A DNA stretch of 64,000 nt, from positions 62,001 to 126,000 of the forward strand of contig DATHBD010000081.1 of NCBI GenBank assembly GCA_035296325.1, written 5' to 3'. The notes beneath the pieces are model-generated. The model was not told the DNA's origin, did no database searches, and worked only from the letters and a program-made list of their open reading frames with translations. Of this stretch, positions 52,555-59,954 are shown one piece after another. The position numbers and the translations under genes are program-made. How positions within the stretch are numbered: position 1 is the first letter of the stretch; each line of letters starts with the position of its first letter. Origin of the DNA: DATHBD01 sp035296325. Lineage in GTDB: Bacteria; Actinomycetota; Actinomycetes; Mycobacteriales; Micromonosporaceae.

Positions 52555-52630
52555 AGCGGGAGCCTAGCCCCCGGGTGTTACGTGAGCGGCGATCCGGGGT
52601 ACGCGCAACCTGGAAGAGGAGGTGGACAGC

Positions 52631-53212
52631 GTGACAACTCCATCGACAGACGGCGGCGCCGTCAGCATGCCCGGATCAGCCGTGTCCGGGGCCGGCGTAC
52701 CGGCATCCGGGCTCCCTGGATCGGCAGCCGGCCCCCAGGTGCCGGACCCGGCGCGGCCAACAGTCACCGTCGCGACCTATCCCGACTACGCCTCGGCGCA
52801 GCGTGCCGTGGACTACCTGTCCGACAACCAGTTCCCGGTCGAGCACGCCATGATCGTCGGCACCGACCTGCGCCTGGTGGAGAAGGTCCTGGGCCGGCTC
52901 ACGATCGTCCGGGCGGCCATGGCCGGAGCGGCGAGCGGCGCCTGGTTCGGGTTCTTCATCGGTCTGCTGTTCGCCCTGTTCAGTCTGGCGTCGTGGTGGA
53001 GCATCCTGCTCGTCGCCGTGGTGATCGGCGCCATCTGGGGTGCCGTCTTCGGGGCCATCGCCCACGCGATCACCGGAGGGCGGCGCGACTTCACGTCCAA
53101 GAGCACCCTGGTCGCCGGGCAGTACGCCGTCACGGTCGACGCCGAACACGCCGAGCCGGCCCGCCAGCTCGTGACCCGGCTCAACTGGCGGGAGAGCGAA
53201 AGTCGCCGCTGA
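52631..53212 (+). CDS. YflT-type general stress protein with two membrane segments
   Basis: 193 residues; GTG 52631 is preferred to GTG 52622 because the AGGAGG motif sits eight bases before it but overlaps the other. After a disordered Ser/Gly/Pro leader (about 1-45) comes the YflT/GSP17M domain (ATYPDYASAQRAVDYLSDNQFPVEHAMIVGTDLRLVEKVLG), with two Gly/Ala-rich hydrophobic segments (GAASGAWFGFFIGLLFALF and SILLVAVVIGAIWGAVFGAIA) inside, ending with a polar tail. Family members are induced by heat and salt stress. Confidence 0.85.
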   Translation: MTTPSTDGGAVSMPGSAVSGAGVPASGLPGSAAGPQVPDPARPTVTVATYPDYASAQRAVDYLSDNQFPVEHAMIVGTDLRLVEKVLGRLTIVRAAMAGAASGAWFGFFIGLLFALFSLASWWSILLVAVVIGAIWGAVFGAIAHAITGGRRDFTSKSTLVAGQYAVTVDAEHAEPARQLVTRLNWRESESRR

Positions 53213-53260
53213 GGCCGACCCCGTTCCGCGTTCCCAACCACAGAGTGGGGTTCCAGCGAC

Positions 53261-54268
53261 ATGAGAGCTGTCCGCCTGCACGGAGTAGCTGACGTTCGAC
53301 TGAGCGAGGAGCCGGAGCCGACCCCGGAGCCCGGCACCGAGCTTGTCCGCGTCACCGCTGTCGGGCTGTGCGGGTCCGATCTGCACTGGTACGCCGAGGC
53401 GGGAATCGGCGACGCCCGACTCGACCGGCCGCTCGTCGCCGGGCACGAGTTCGCCGGCGTCATCAGCGGCGGCCCGCGCGACGGCCAGCGCGTGGCGGTC
53501 GACCCGGCCATCCCGGACGAGGTGTGCGAGAGCTGCCGGGAGGGCTGGGGGAACCTCTGCCCGAACGTACGCTTCGCCGGCCACGGCGCGGTGGACGGCG
53601 GGCTGCGCGAGTACCTCACCTGGCCGTCAGCGTTGCTGCACACCCTGCCGGACGGGCTCTCCGACGCCGACGGCGCGATGCTGGAGCCGCTGGGCGTGGC
53701 GATTCACACGCTGGACCTGGGCCATGTGCACCTCGGGTCGACCGTCGCCGTGGTCGGCTGTGGACCGATCGGGCTGCTTCTCGTCCAGGCCGCCCGACTG
53801 GCCGGTGCCACCACCGTGATCGCGGTCGACCCGCTGCCGCACCGGCTCGAGGCCGCACTGCGCTTCGGCGCCGACCGGGCCGAGTTGCCCGACCCGGGGA
53901 CCGGGGTGCTCGCCGACTGGAGCGACCTGGCCGGGCGCGGCGTCGACGTCGGGTTCGAGGTCGCCGGGAACGACGCCGCTGTTGAGTCCACGATGGCGGC
54001 CACCCGCCCGGGTGGACGTGTGGTCCTGGCCGGCATCCCGGACAACGACAGCACGACGTTCCGCGCGTCGCTGGCCCGGCGCAAGGGACTCACCATCGCC
54101 ATGGTCCGCCGGATGCACGCGGTCTACCCGAGGGCGATCAGCCTGGTCGAGAAAGGCCTGATCGATGTCACGTCCATCGTGACCGACCGGTTCCCGCTGG
54201 CCGAGGCGGCTGACGCGTTCAAGACGGCATCAACCCGGCAGGGACTCAAGGTGATCATCGAGCCGTGA
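53261..54268 (+). CDS. Zinc-containing polyol/sugar dehydrogenase (L-idonate/sorbitol type)
   Basis: 335 residues, medium-chain dehydrogenase. Zinc ligand Cys in VGLCGSDLHWY, His-Glu in AGHEFAG and Glu in MLEPLGVAIH; the Rossmann VGCGPIGLLLVQAARLAG is followed by an Asp (IAVDPLP), pointing to NAD. The structural-zinc lobe has only three of the usual four cysteines (CESCREGWGNLC). The family oxidises L-idonate, sorbitol, L-arabitol or related polyols. It converges with araD, so it may take part in pentose or hexonate catabolism (inference). Confidence 0.87.
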   Translation: MRAVRLHGVADVRLSEEPEPTPEPGTELVRVTAVGLCGSDLHWYAEAGIGDARLDRPLVAGHEFAGVISGGPRDGQRVAVDPAIPDEVCESCREGWGNLCPNVRFAGHGAVDGGLREYLTWPSALLHTLPDGLSDADGAMLEPLGVAIHTLDLGHVHLGSTVAVVGCGPIGLLLVQAARLAGATTVIAVDPLPHRLEAALRFGADRAELPDPGTGVLADWSDLAGRGVDVGFEVAGNDAAVESTMAATRPGGRVVLAGIPDNDSTTFRASLARRKGLTIAMVRRMHAVYPRAISLVEKGLIDVTSIVTDRFPLAEAADAFKTASTRQGLKVIIEP

Positions 54269-54300
54269 CCGCCCGGGGCCGGCGACGGGCCGGCGGTCAC
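54265..54300. terminator. Bidirectional terminator hairpin
   Basis: Arms GTGACCGCC and GGCGGTCAC with an inner GGCC/GGCC pairing. The hairpin covers the stop codons of both convergent genes. Confidence 0.75.
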
Positions 54301-54959
54301 CGCTGGCCGTAGACGTTCTGGTACCGGTGGTACAGCGAATCGATGTGGTGCTGCTCGATCGGGATGGGCTTGCCGAGGCTGCACGCGATGTGGACGGTGC
54401 GGGCCACGTCCTCGCACATCACGGCCGCCTTGACCGCGTCCCGCGCCGTCGCGCCGATGGTGAAGACGCCGTGATTGCGCATCAGCACGGCCGGGGACCG
54501 GTGTCCGGAGAGCGTGGCGACGATGCCCTTGCCGATGTCGTCGCCGCCGATCAGCGCGAACGGGCCGACCGGGATGGGGCCGCCGAACTCGTCCGCCATG
54601 GCGGTGAGCACGCACGGGATCTCCTCGCCGCGGGCCGCCCACGCCGACGCGTACGTGCTGTGGGTGTGTACGACACCGCCGACCTCGGGCATCGAGCGGT
54701 ACACGTACGCGTGCGCCGCCGTGTCACTGGACGGGCTGTGGGCGCCCTCGACCAGGTTGCCGTCGAAGTCACAGACCACCATGGACTCGGGGGTGAGGTC
54801 GTCGTAGGAGACGCCACTCGGCTTGATGACCAGCAGGTCCGCGCCGGGGACCCGGGCCGATACGTTCCCCGCGGTCCACGCCACGAGGTTGTATCTGGTG
54901 AGTTCCGCGTGCAGCGCGGACACCGTGCCGCGCAGCTGCGCGATGGTCTCGGCCGTCAT
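54297..54959 (-). CDS. araD: L-ribulose-5-phosphate 4-epimerase
   Basis: 220 residues, class II aldolase fold. Zinc ligands are visible: HTHSTYASAW (two His, about 91-93) and the later His in LMRNHGVFTIG; GNVSARVPGADLLVIKPSGVSYDDL and the acid in FGGPIPVGPFALIGGDDIG match AraD. It converts L-ribulose 5-phosphate to D-xylulose 5-phosphate, the last step of L-arabinose catabolism. Its start overlaps araB by 4 nt. Confidence 0.93.
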   Translation of the reverse strand: MTAETIAQLRGTVSALHAELTRYNLVAWTAGNVSARVPGADLLVIKPSGVSYDDLTPESMVVCDFDGNLVEGAHSPSSDTAAHAYVYRSMPEVGGVVHTHSTYASAWAARGEEIPCVLTAMADEFGGPIPVGPFALIGGDDIGKGIVATLSGHRSPAVLMRNHGVFTIGATARDAVKAAVMCEDVARTVHIACSLGKPIPIEQHHIDSLYHRYQNVYGQR

Positions 54960-56755
54960 CGGTCCTCCAACGCCGCGGTGTCGAGCTCCCCGCTGTCCAG
55001 AACCCCATTGTCGCGGGCGCCGCTGTCCAGCGCATCCTCATCCACGGCGGTGCGACCGCCCGCTGCGGAACTGCCGCCGGCCAGCGCCCTGGCCCGGATC
55101 CGACGCAGCCGGTGCATCACCTCATTGCCGGTGCCCTCGCCGGCCCGGCCGAAGTAGTCGTGCAGCGTGACGTATTCGGCGTAGAGCGCGTCGTACGCCG
55201 CGGTGTTGTCCGGGTCCGGCTTGTAGACGTCACGGCGCACCTTGCCCATCGCGGTGGACGCGGCGGGTACATCGGCGTACGCCCCGGCCGCGACCGCGGC
55301 GTGGATGGCCGCGCCCAGCGCGGGCCCCTGATCCGAGCCGATCAGACTCCACGAGCGGCCGGTCACATCGGCGTAGATCTGCATGACGAACGGGTTCTTG
55401 ATGAGACCGCCGGCGGCGACCAGATCCGTCACCGGCAGGCCGGAGTCCTGGAACGTGTCGATGATCTTCCGGGTCCCGAACGCGGTGGACTCCACCAGAG
55501 CCCGGTAGATCTCGGGCGGCCGGGTGGCCAGGGTCAGACCGACGATCACACCACTCAGCTCGTGATCGACCAGCACCGACCGGTTGCCGCTGTGCCAGTC
55601 CAACGCGATCAGACCGTGCGCGCCGACGGGCTGCTCCGCCGCCTCACGGCTCAGCACCGTGTGCACGCTCTCCCCGGCGCGGGCCGCCGCCTCGGTGTAC
55701 TCGGCTGGGACGGCGCGCGCCACGTACCAGCCGAAGATGTCACCGACGCCGCTCTGCCCGGCTTCGTACCCCCACCGGCCCTCGGTGATGCCGCCGTGCA
55801 CCACGCCGCACATCCCGGGCACCTCGGCAAGCGTGTCGCCATTCATCACGTGGCAGGTGGAGGTGCCCATCACGGCCAGCAACTGGCCCGGGTCGATCGC
55901 CTGGGCGGCTGGCGAGGTGACGTGCGCGTCGACGTTGCCGACGCTCACCGCGATACCGGCGGGAAGGCCGGTCCAGGCGGCGGCCTGCTCGGTGAGTCCA
56001 CCCGCACGGGCGCCGAGCGGCAGCAGGGGGTGCTCCAGCTTGGCGATGATCTCGGGGAAGCGGGGGTGCAGTTCGGCCAGGTACTCGGCCGACGGGTAGC
56101 GCTCATCCTGGTAGATCGCCTTGAACCCGGTGGTGCAGACGTTGCGGGTCTCGGCGCCGCAGAGCTGCCAGGTGATCCAGTCGGTCGCCTCGATCCAGCG
56201 CTCCGCGAGGTCGTACAGCTCCGGATCCTCCTCAAGCAGCTGCAGGCCCTTCGCGAACGCCCACTCCGAGGAGATCTTGCCGCCGTACCGGGAAATCCAG
56301 GGCTCGCCCCGCTCGTGGGCGAGGGCGTTGATCCGTTCCGCGTGGCCCTGCGCGGCATGGTGCTTCCAGAGCTTCACGTAGGCGTGCGGGCGCCCGCGGA
56401 ACCGGGGCAGCTCGCACAGCGGCGTACCGTCGGCACGCACCGGCAGGACGGTACTCGCGGTGAAGTCGACCCCGATCCCGATCACGTCAGCCGGGTCCAC
56501 CCCGCTCTGCGCCACCGCAGCAGGGACCGCGGTACGCAGCACCTCGCGGTAGTCATCGGGATCCTGGAGCGCCCAGTCCGGTGGGAGGCGGTCCCCGGTG
56601 GCCGGCAGTGCCGACTCGATCACGCCGTTGGCATACTCGTGCACGGCGGTGCCGACTTCCGCGCCGTCCGAAACCCGGACCACGAGGGCACGGCCCGACA
56701 ACGTACCGAAATCGACCCCGATCACGTACCGGTCCCGGTTATCCGCATCAACCAC
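54956..56755 (-). CDS. araB: Ribulokinase
   Basis: 599 residues, FGGY-family kinase. YVIGVDFGTLSGRALVVRV at the N-terminus (phosphate loop), IGIGVDFTASTVLPV, WKHHAAQGHAERINALA, AVMGTSTCHVMN, and AAGGLIKNPFVMQIYADVTGRSWSLIGSDQGPALGAAIHAAVAAG in the second half are typical of L-ribulokinase AraB. It makes L-ribulose 5-phosphate. The last 45 residues form a low-complexity Ala/Asp/Gly-rich tail (with LDSG repeats) not found in standard AraB. First gene of an araB-araD pair, with a TGTTAGCGTTCACA operator upstream. Confidence 0.93.
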   Translation of the reverse strand: MVDADNRDRYVIGVDFGTLSGRALVVRVSDGAEVGTAVHEYANGVIESALPATGDRLPPDWALQDPDDYREVLRTAVPAAVAQSGVDPADVIGIGVDFTASTVLPVRADGTPLCELPRFRGRPHAYVKLWKHHAAQGHAERINALAHERGEPWISRYGGKISSEWAFAKGLQLLEEDPELYDLAERWIEATDWITWQLCGAETRNVCTTGFKAIYQDERYPSAEYLAELHPRFPEIIAKLEHPLLPLGARAGGLTEQAAAWTGLPAGIAVSVGNVDAHVTSPAAQAIDPGQLLAVMGTSTCHVMNGDTLAEVPGMCGVVHGGITEGRWGYEAGQSGVGDIFGWYVARAVPAEYTEAAARAGESVHTVLSREAAEQPVGAHGLIALDWHSGNRSVLVDHELSGVIVGLTLATRPPEIYRALVESTAFGTRKIIDTFQDSGLPVTDLVAAGGLIKNPFVMQIYADVTGRSWSLIGSDQGPALGAAIHAAVAAGAYADVPAASTAMGKVRRDVYKPDPDNTAAYDALYAEYVTLHDYFGRAGEGTGNEVMHRLRRIRARALAGGSSAAGGRTAVDEDALDSGARDNGVLDSGELDTAALEDR

Positions 56756-56861
56756 AATGAATTCCCGTCATCTCCGCCGTGATTGCCCGGCGCCACTCCC
56801 ACCCGACGGGTGTGCCGTGGCATCCGATCCGGTGAGTGTGCTCCAGCGACAATGCCGTTAG

Positions 56862-56875
56862 TGTTAGCGTTCACA
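56862..56875. promoter_or_regulatory. LacI/AraR-type operator TGTTAGCGTTCACA
   Basis: In the araB/LacI divergent region. It matches the two sites between araA and the ABC importer under the consensus TGTnAGCGyTnACA. It lies 107 bp from the araB start and 137 bp from the LacI start. Confidence 0.8.
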
Positions 56876-57011
56876 TGGTCCGAGTCAAGGCGAGCCGGTT
56901 CAACGGTCGGGTCCCGTCGGGGTAGCTTCCGCTACCGTCCACCCGTGAAATCCGCTGCGGCACACTGCCGTGAGATCGCAGCACACTGCCGCCGGCCCCG
57001 GGAGGACATCC

Positions 57012-58157
57012 GTGTCAACGTCGCACAGCACGACGTCGCGGAACCCGACGCCGCCACCGTCGGGTCCGTCGCACGCCGGTCCGGCGCACCTCAGCTCGGG
57101 GCACCCGAGCCCGGCACCCTCCGGCCCGGCCCGCCCCGCGATCATGGCCGACGTGGCGAAGCTCGCCGGAGTGTCACACCAGACCGTGTCCCGGGTGCTG
57201 AACGGCCATCCCAGCGTACGGCCGGACACCAGGGCGCGCGTGCTGCAGGCCGTGACCGAACTGAGCTACCGACCGAACGGGCTGGCCCGGGGGCTCGCAC
57301 AGCGACGGTCCCGGGTCCTCGGCGTGGTCAGCTTCGACACGATCCTCTTCGGCCCGGCCTCAACCCTGCTCGGCATTGAACGCGCAGCGCGCACGGCCGG
57401 GTACGGCATCAGCATCGTCGCTCTGGAACGGGTCGACCGCACCGGCGTGCTCAACGCCGTGAACGCGCTCGCCGGGCAGGCGGTGGACGGCGTGGTCATC
57501 ATCGCCCCGCAGATGTCGGCCGCCGCCGCCCTGCACAGCCTTCCGCCGGGAATGCCGGCCGTAGCCGTGGAGGCCGGCATCGACGGTGCGATCCCGGCCG
57601 TGGCGGTCGATCAGGTCGCCGGCGCGCGGCTCGCCGTGGAGCACCTCCTGAACCTGGGCCACAGCACGGTATGGCACATCGCCGGCCCCAACGACTGGCT
57701 GGAGGCACGGGATCGCACCGAGGGCTGGCGCTCGATGCTCGAGGAGGCCGGACGGCGCGTCCCGCCGACCATCACCGGCGACTGGAGCGCCCGGTCCGGA
57801 TTCTCCGCGGGCGCGGCACTGGCCGGCCGACCGGACGTCACGGCCATCTTCGCCGCGAACGACCAGATGGCCCTCGGCCTGCTACGTGCGCTGCACGAGC
57901 GGGGCGTACGGGTGCCGGAGGAGATCAGTGTCGTCGGCTTCGACGACATCCCTGAGGCGGAGTTCCTCCTGCCGCCGCTGACCACGATCCGGCAGGACTT
58001 CGATGAGGTCGGCCGGCGGAGCATGGCGCTGCTGCTGGCCCTGATCGACTCGAACGACGGCGGCAGCGGTCCATGGGCGCCGACCGCACGCGTCGAGCCG
58101 ACGTTGATCCTGCGCCGCAGCACCGCTCCACCCCCACCCGACCAAGCCGCCACCTGA
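57012..58157 (+). CDS. LacI-family repressor, probable arabinose regulator
   Basis: 381 residues from GTG 57012 (GGGAGG upstream). A disordered Ser/Pro leader (about 1-42) precedes the helix-turn-helix (IMADVAKLAGVSHQTVSRVLNGHPSVRPDTRARVLQAVTELSYRPNGLARGLAQ, about 44-98) and a sugar-binding domain (about 105-370; VVIIAPQMSAAAALHSLPPGMPAVAVEAG, TVWHIAGPNDWLEARDRTEGWRSML, DVTAIFAANDQMALGLLRALHERG, ISVVGFDDIPEAEFLLPPLTTIRQD). It is divergent from araB. Three TGTnAGCGyTnACA sites beside ara genes are its probable operators. Confidence 0.92.
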   Translation: MSTSHSTTSRNPTPPPSGPSHAGPAHLSSGHPSPAPSGPARPAIMADVAKLAGVSHQTVSRVLNGHPSVRPDTRARVLQAVTELSYRPNGLARGLAQRRSRVLGVVSFDTILFGPASTLLGIERAARTAGYGISIVALERVDRTGVLNAVNALAGQAVDGVVIIAPQMSAAAALHSLPPGMPAVAVEAGIDGAIPAVAVDQVAGARLAVEHLLNLGHSTVWHIAGPNDWLEARDRTEGWRSMLEEAGRRVPPTITGDWSARSGFSAGAALAGRPDVTAIFAANDQMALGLLRALHERGVRVPEEISVVGFDDIPEAEFLLPPLTTIRQDFDEVGRRSMALLLALIDSNDGGSGPWAPTARVEPTLILRRSTAPPPPDQAAT

Positions 58158-58179
58158 ACCTGACCGGGCGCCCAACGAC

Positions 58180-58229
58180 AGATCTTGGAAAACCAGGCAC
58201 CAATAGTGGTGCCGCATCTTCCAAGATCT
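58180..58229. repeat. Double inverted repeat between convergent genes
   Basis: Outer 11-bp arms AGATCTTGGAA (58180-58190) and TTCCAAGATCT (58219-58229) enclose inner 7-bp arms GGCACCA (58196-58202) and TGGTGCC (58207-58213) around ATAG, with five unpaired bases on each side. The structure is the same on both strands and lies between the LacI and TrmO-like stops, so it can serve as a two-way terminator. It is AT-richer than other hairpins in the window. Confidence 0.7.
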
Positions 58230-58255
58230 CGCCGGCGGGCTCCTGGGCGCCGCGC

Positions 58256-58723
58256 TTACGGTTGGAAGTACTCCGACATCAGTCGGCTGACCCATTCCGG
58301 CTGCCGGACGTTCACCGGCAGGAACTCCGCCATCGTCGGCTTGAGGTCGATGACCGGCGTTCCCGAGACCGCGTCGAGGCCCACCACCGTCAGCTCGCGG
58401 CCGCGGACAAAATCGATGGCGCAGCAGGTCACTCCGATGCGATTCGGCCGCCGCGGGCCGCGGCCGGCGAAGATGCCGACAGGCGGAAGGTCGGGGCGTC
58501 CCCGGCTGGGGCGCGGTTCGCGGTAGTCGTCGTGCTCCGGGAACCGGTCGAAGATGAAGAGGACCTCGACATGGGAGAAGTCCGCCAGTCCCTGCAGGCA
58601 TGCGTCGCCGAAGCGCTCGTCGATGGTGATTGTGCTGCGGACCGAACCCCACCGGTCGGTGTGCTGGACATCCGTTCTGGTGTTGCGGACCGTACCGATC
58701 GAGTTGATCTCGAATGTGGGCAT
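58256..58723 (-). CDS. TrmO-like (UPF0066/TsaA) tRNA methyltransferase
   Basis: 155 residues from ATG 58723; a longer in-frame start at 58813 adds Cys-rich sequence that is not conserved. The TrmO fold is clear: FEINSIGTVRNTR, HVEVLFIFDRFPE, GIFAGRGPRRPNRIGVTCCAIDFVRGRELTVVGLDAVSGTPVIDLKP. TrmO methylates the N6 of threonylcarbamoyladenosine at tRNA position 37 using SAM. The position between arabinose genes seems unrelated. Confidence 0.9.
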   Translation of the reverse strand: MPTFEINSIGTVRNTRTDVQHTDRWGSVRSTITIDERFGDACLQGLADFSHVEVLFIFDRFPEHDDYREPRPSRGRPDLPPVGIFAGRGPRRPNRIGVTCCAIDFVRGRELTVVGLDAVSGTPVIDLKPTMAEFLPVNVRQPEWVSRLMSEYFQP

Positions 58724-58778
58724 GGGGCAGCCGCTCCTTTCATCGGACGCGATGGTCGATCGAAACGGCGTGACGTGC

Positions 58779-59156
58779 TCACGCGACGAGCAGCAGCACG
58801 CCGATGGCCACAATGACCGCGGCGGTGGCGCCGTGGACGCCGTACACGGCCATCTTGGGACCGTTGCTGCGCCACACGATGAACGCGTCGCCGACGGGTA
58901 TGCCGGCGGCGGCCAGCAGGAACCAGCCCAGCAGGTCGGGTGACGCTGCGACCAGAAGGATGAGGATGAAGATCCCCGACGCGATGTCGCGCACGGCCTT
59001 GACGGACAGCCAGGCCTGGAAGGCGCGGTCCTCGACCGGGGTGTCGGGGATGCCGAAGCCGGCTGCGACCTGTGGTGCCCGGAGCGCGTTTGCGCCCAAC
59101 AAGATGCAGCCTGCGCCGATCAGCCCGGCGAGCACGTAGGCGACGTTGGTGAACAA
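58779..59156 (-). CDS. DUF4267 membrane protein
   Basis: 125 residues from TTG 59156, chosen because AGGAG lies seven bases upstream. The longer ATG at 59186 would put the operator inside the coding region. Four hydrophobic segments (VAYVLAGLIGAGCILLGANAL, ASGIFILILLVAAS, LLGWFLLAAAGIPVGDAFIVW, YGVHGATAAVIVAIGVLLLV) with AFQAWLSVKAVRDIASG between them fit DUF4267. It is divergent from a TetR gene and shares paired operators, so it is probably that repressor's target. Confidence 0.85.
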   Translation of the reverse strand: MFTNVAYVLAGLIGAGCILLGANALRAPQVAAGFGIPDTPVEDRAFQAWLSVKAVRDIASGIFILILLVAASPDLLGWFLLAAAGIPVGDAFIVWRSNGPKMAVYGVHGATAAVIVAIGVLLLVA

Positions 59157-59184
59157 TGAAGCGCTCCTCCACGTGGCAGCAGAC

Positions 59185-59201
59185 ATCTAGCGGCGCTAGA
59201 T
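59185..59201. promoter_or_regulatory. TetR operator A
   Basis: ATCTAGCG-G-CGCTAGAT, a perfect 17-bp palindrome upstream of the DUF4267 start. It shares the tCTAGCG/cGCTAGA arms with operator B, 50 bp away. Confidence 0.8.
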
Positions 59202-59224
59202 TTCGTAGCGAAGATAGCCTGCCT

Positions 59225-59252
59225 TCGACAGGATGTCTAGCGTTGCTAGACT
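59225..59252 (+). promoter_or_regulatory. Promoter of the TetR gene, apparently leaderless
   Basis: -35 TCGACA (59225-59230) and -10 TAGACT (59247-59252) with a 16-bp spacer. Transcription would start at or next to the ATG at 59259, so the mRNA would be leaderless. The second operator overlaps the spacer and -10. Confidence 0.55.
59235..59251. promoter_or_regulatory. TetR operator B
   Basis: GTCTAGCG-T-TGCTAGAC, 17 bp with one mismatched pair. It overlaps the -10 of the TetR gene, an ideal autorepression site. Confidence 0.8.
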
Positions 59253-59258
59253 CGGGGT

Positions 59259-59834
59259 ATGTCCGCTATCAGCGAGCGCCGCGAACGCGAACGTGCGCAC
59301 CGCCATCAGCTGATCATCACGGCCGCGCGGGAACTCGCCGAGACCGAAGGCTGGGAGGCTGTCACGACACGACGGCTGGCCGAACGCGTCGAGTACAGCC
59401 AGCCGGTGCTGTACAGCCACTTCAATGGCAAAGACGCCATCGTCAGCGCCGTGGCGCTGGACGGATTCACCCAGCTCGCCGACCACCTGCACCAGGCGCG
59501 GCAGTCGGCTGCGAAGTTCGAAGATGCCTTACCCGCCGTCAGCCGCGCCTACCTACAGTTCGCGACCGAGCGCCCTGTCCTGTACCAGGCCATGTTCACC
59601 CTGCCAACCGAGCTGAAGTTCGCAAGCGCCGAAACGCCGCCTCCACTGCGGACCTGTTTCGGCGAGTTCGTCAACTGCTTCCGCCCGGGCAACAAGCGAC
59701 GCGAACTCTCCGCCGAAGTCATCTGGAGCGCTCTGCACGGCATCGCCGTCCTGTCGGAAAGCGGCCGCATCCCCGCCGACGTACAGGAGGAACGACTCGA
59801 CTTCCTCATCACCCGGATCGCTGGCGAATCATAG
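59259..59834 (+). CDS. TetR-family repressor
   Basis: 191 residues from ATG 59259. Helix-turn-helix (QLIITAARELAETEGWEAVTTRRLAERVEYSQPVLYSHFNGKDAIVSAVALDGF, about 15-68), then a helical ligand domain that matches the C-terminal WHG-like type (FVNCFRPGNKRRELSAEVIWSALHGIAVLSESGRI). The gene has no leader with a ribosome-binding site. It probably controls itself and the divergent DUF4267 gene. Confidence 0.92.
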   Translation: MSAISERRERERAHRHQLIITAARELAETEGWEAVTTRRLAERVEYSQPVLYSHFNGKDAIVSAVALDGFTQLADHLHQARQSAAKFEDALPAVSRAYLQFATERPVLYQAMFTLPTELKFASAETPPPLRTCFGEFVNCFRPGNKRRELSAEVIWSALHGIAVLSESGRIPADVQEERLDFLITRIAGES

Positions 59835-59954
59835 AACCGGCCACGCCGGAAGAGGTCGACGCAGACACCTCGCGGAGGCCAGGACTTCGGCGAAGTCGTG
59901 GCCTCCGCGGCGAAACGGGATGGCGGGCCCGATCGGCCCGGTGCGCCTGTGCGG

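Noticed and set aside
55112..56782. Plus-strand frame opposite araB
   Set aside because: The opposite strand is a conserved ribulokinase; this frame has no recognisable domain.
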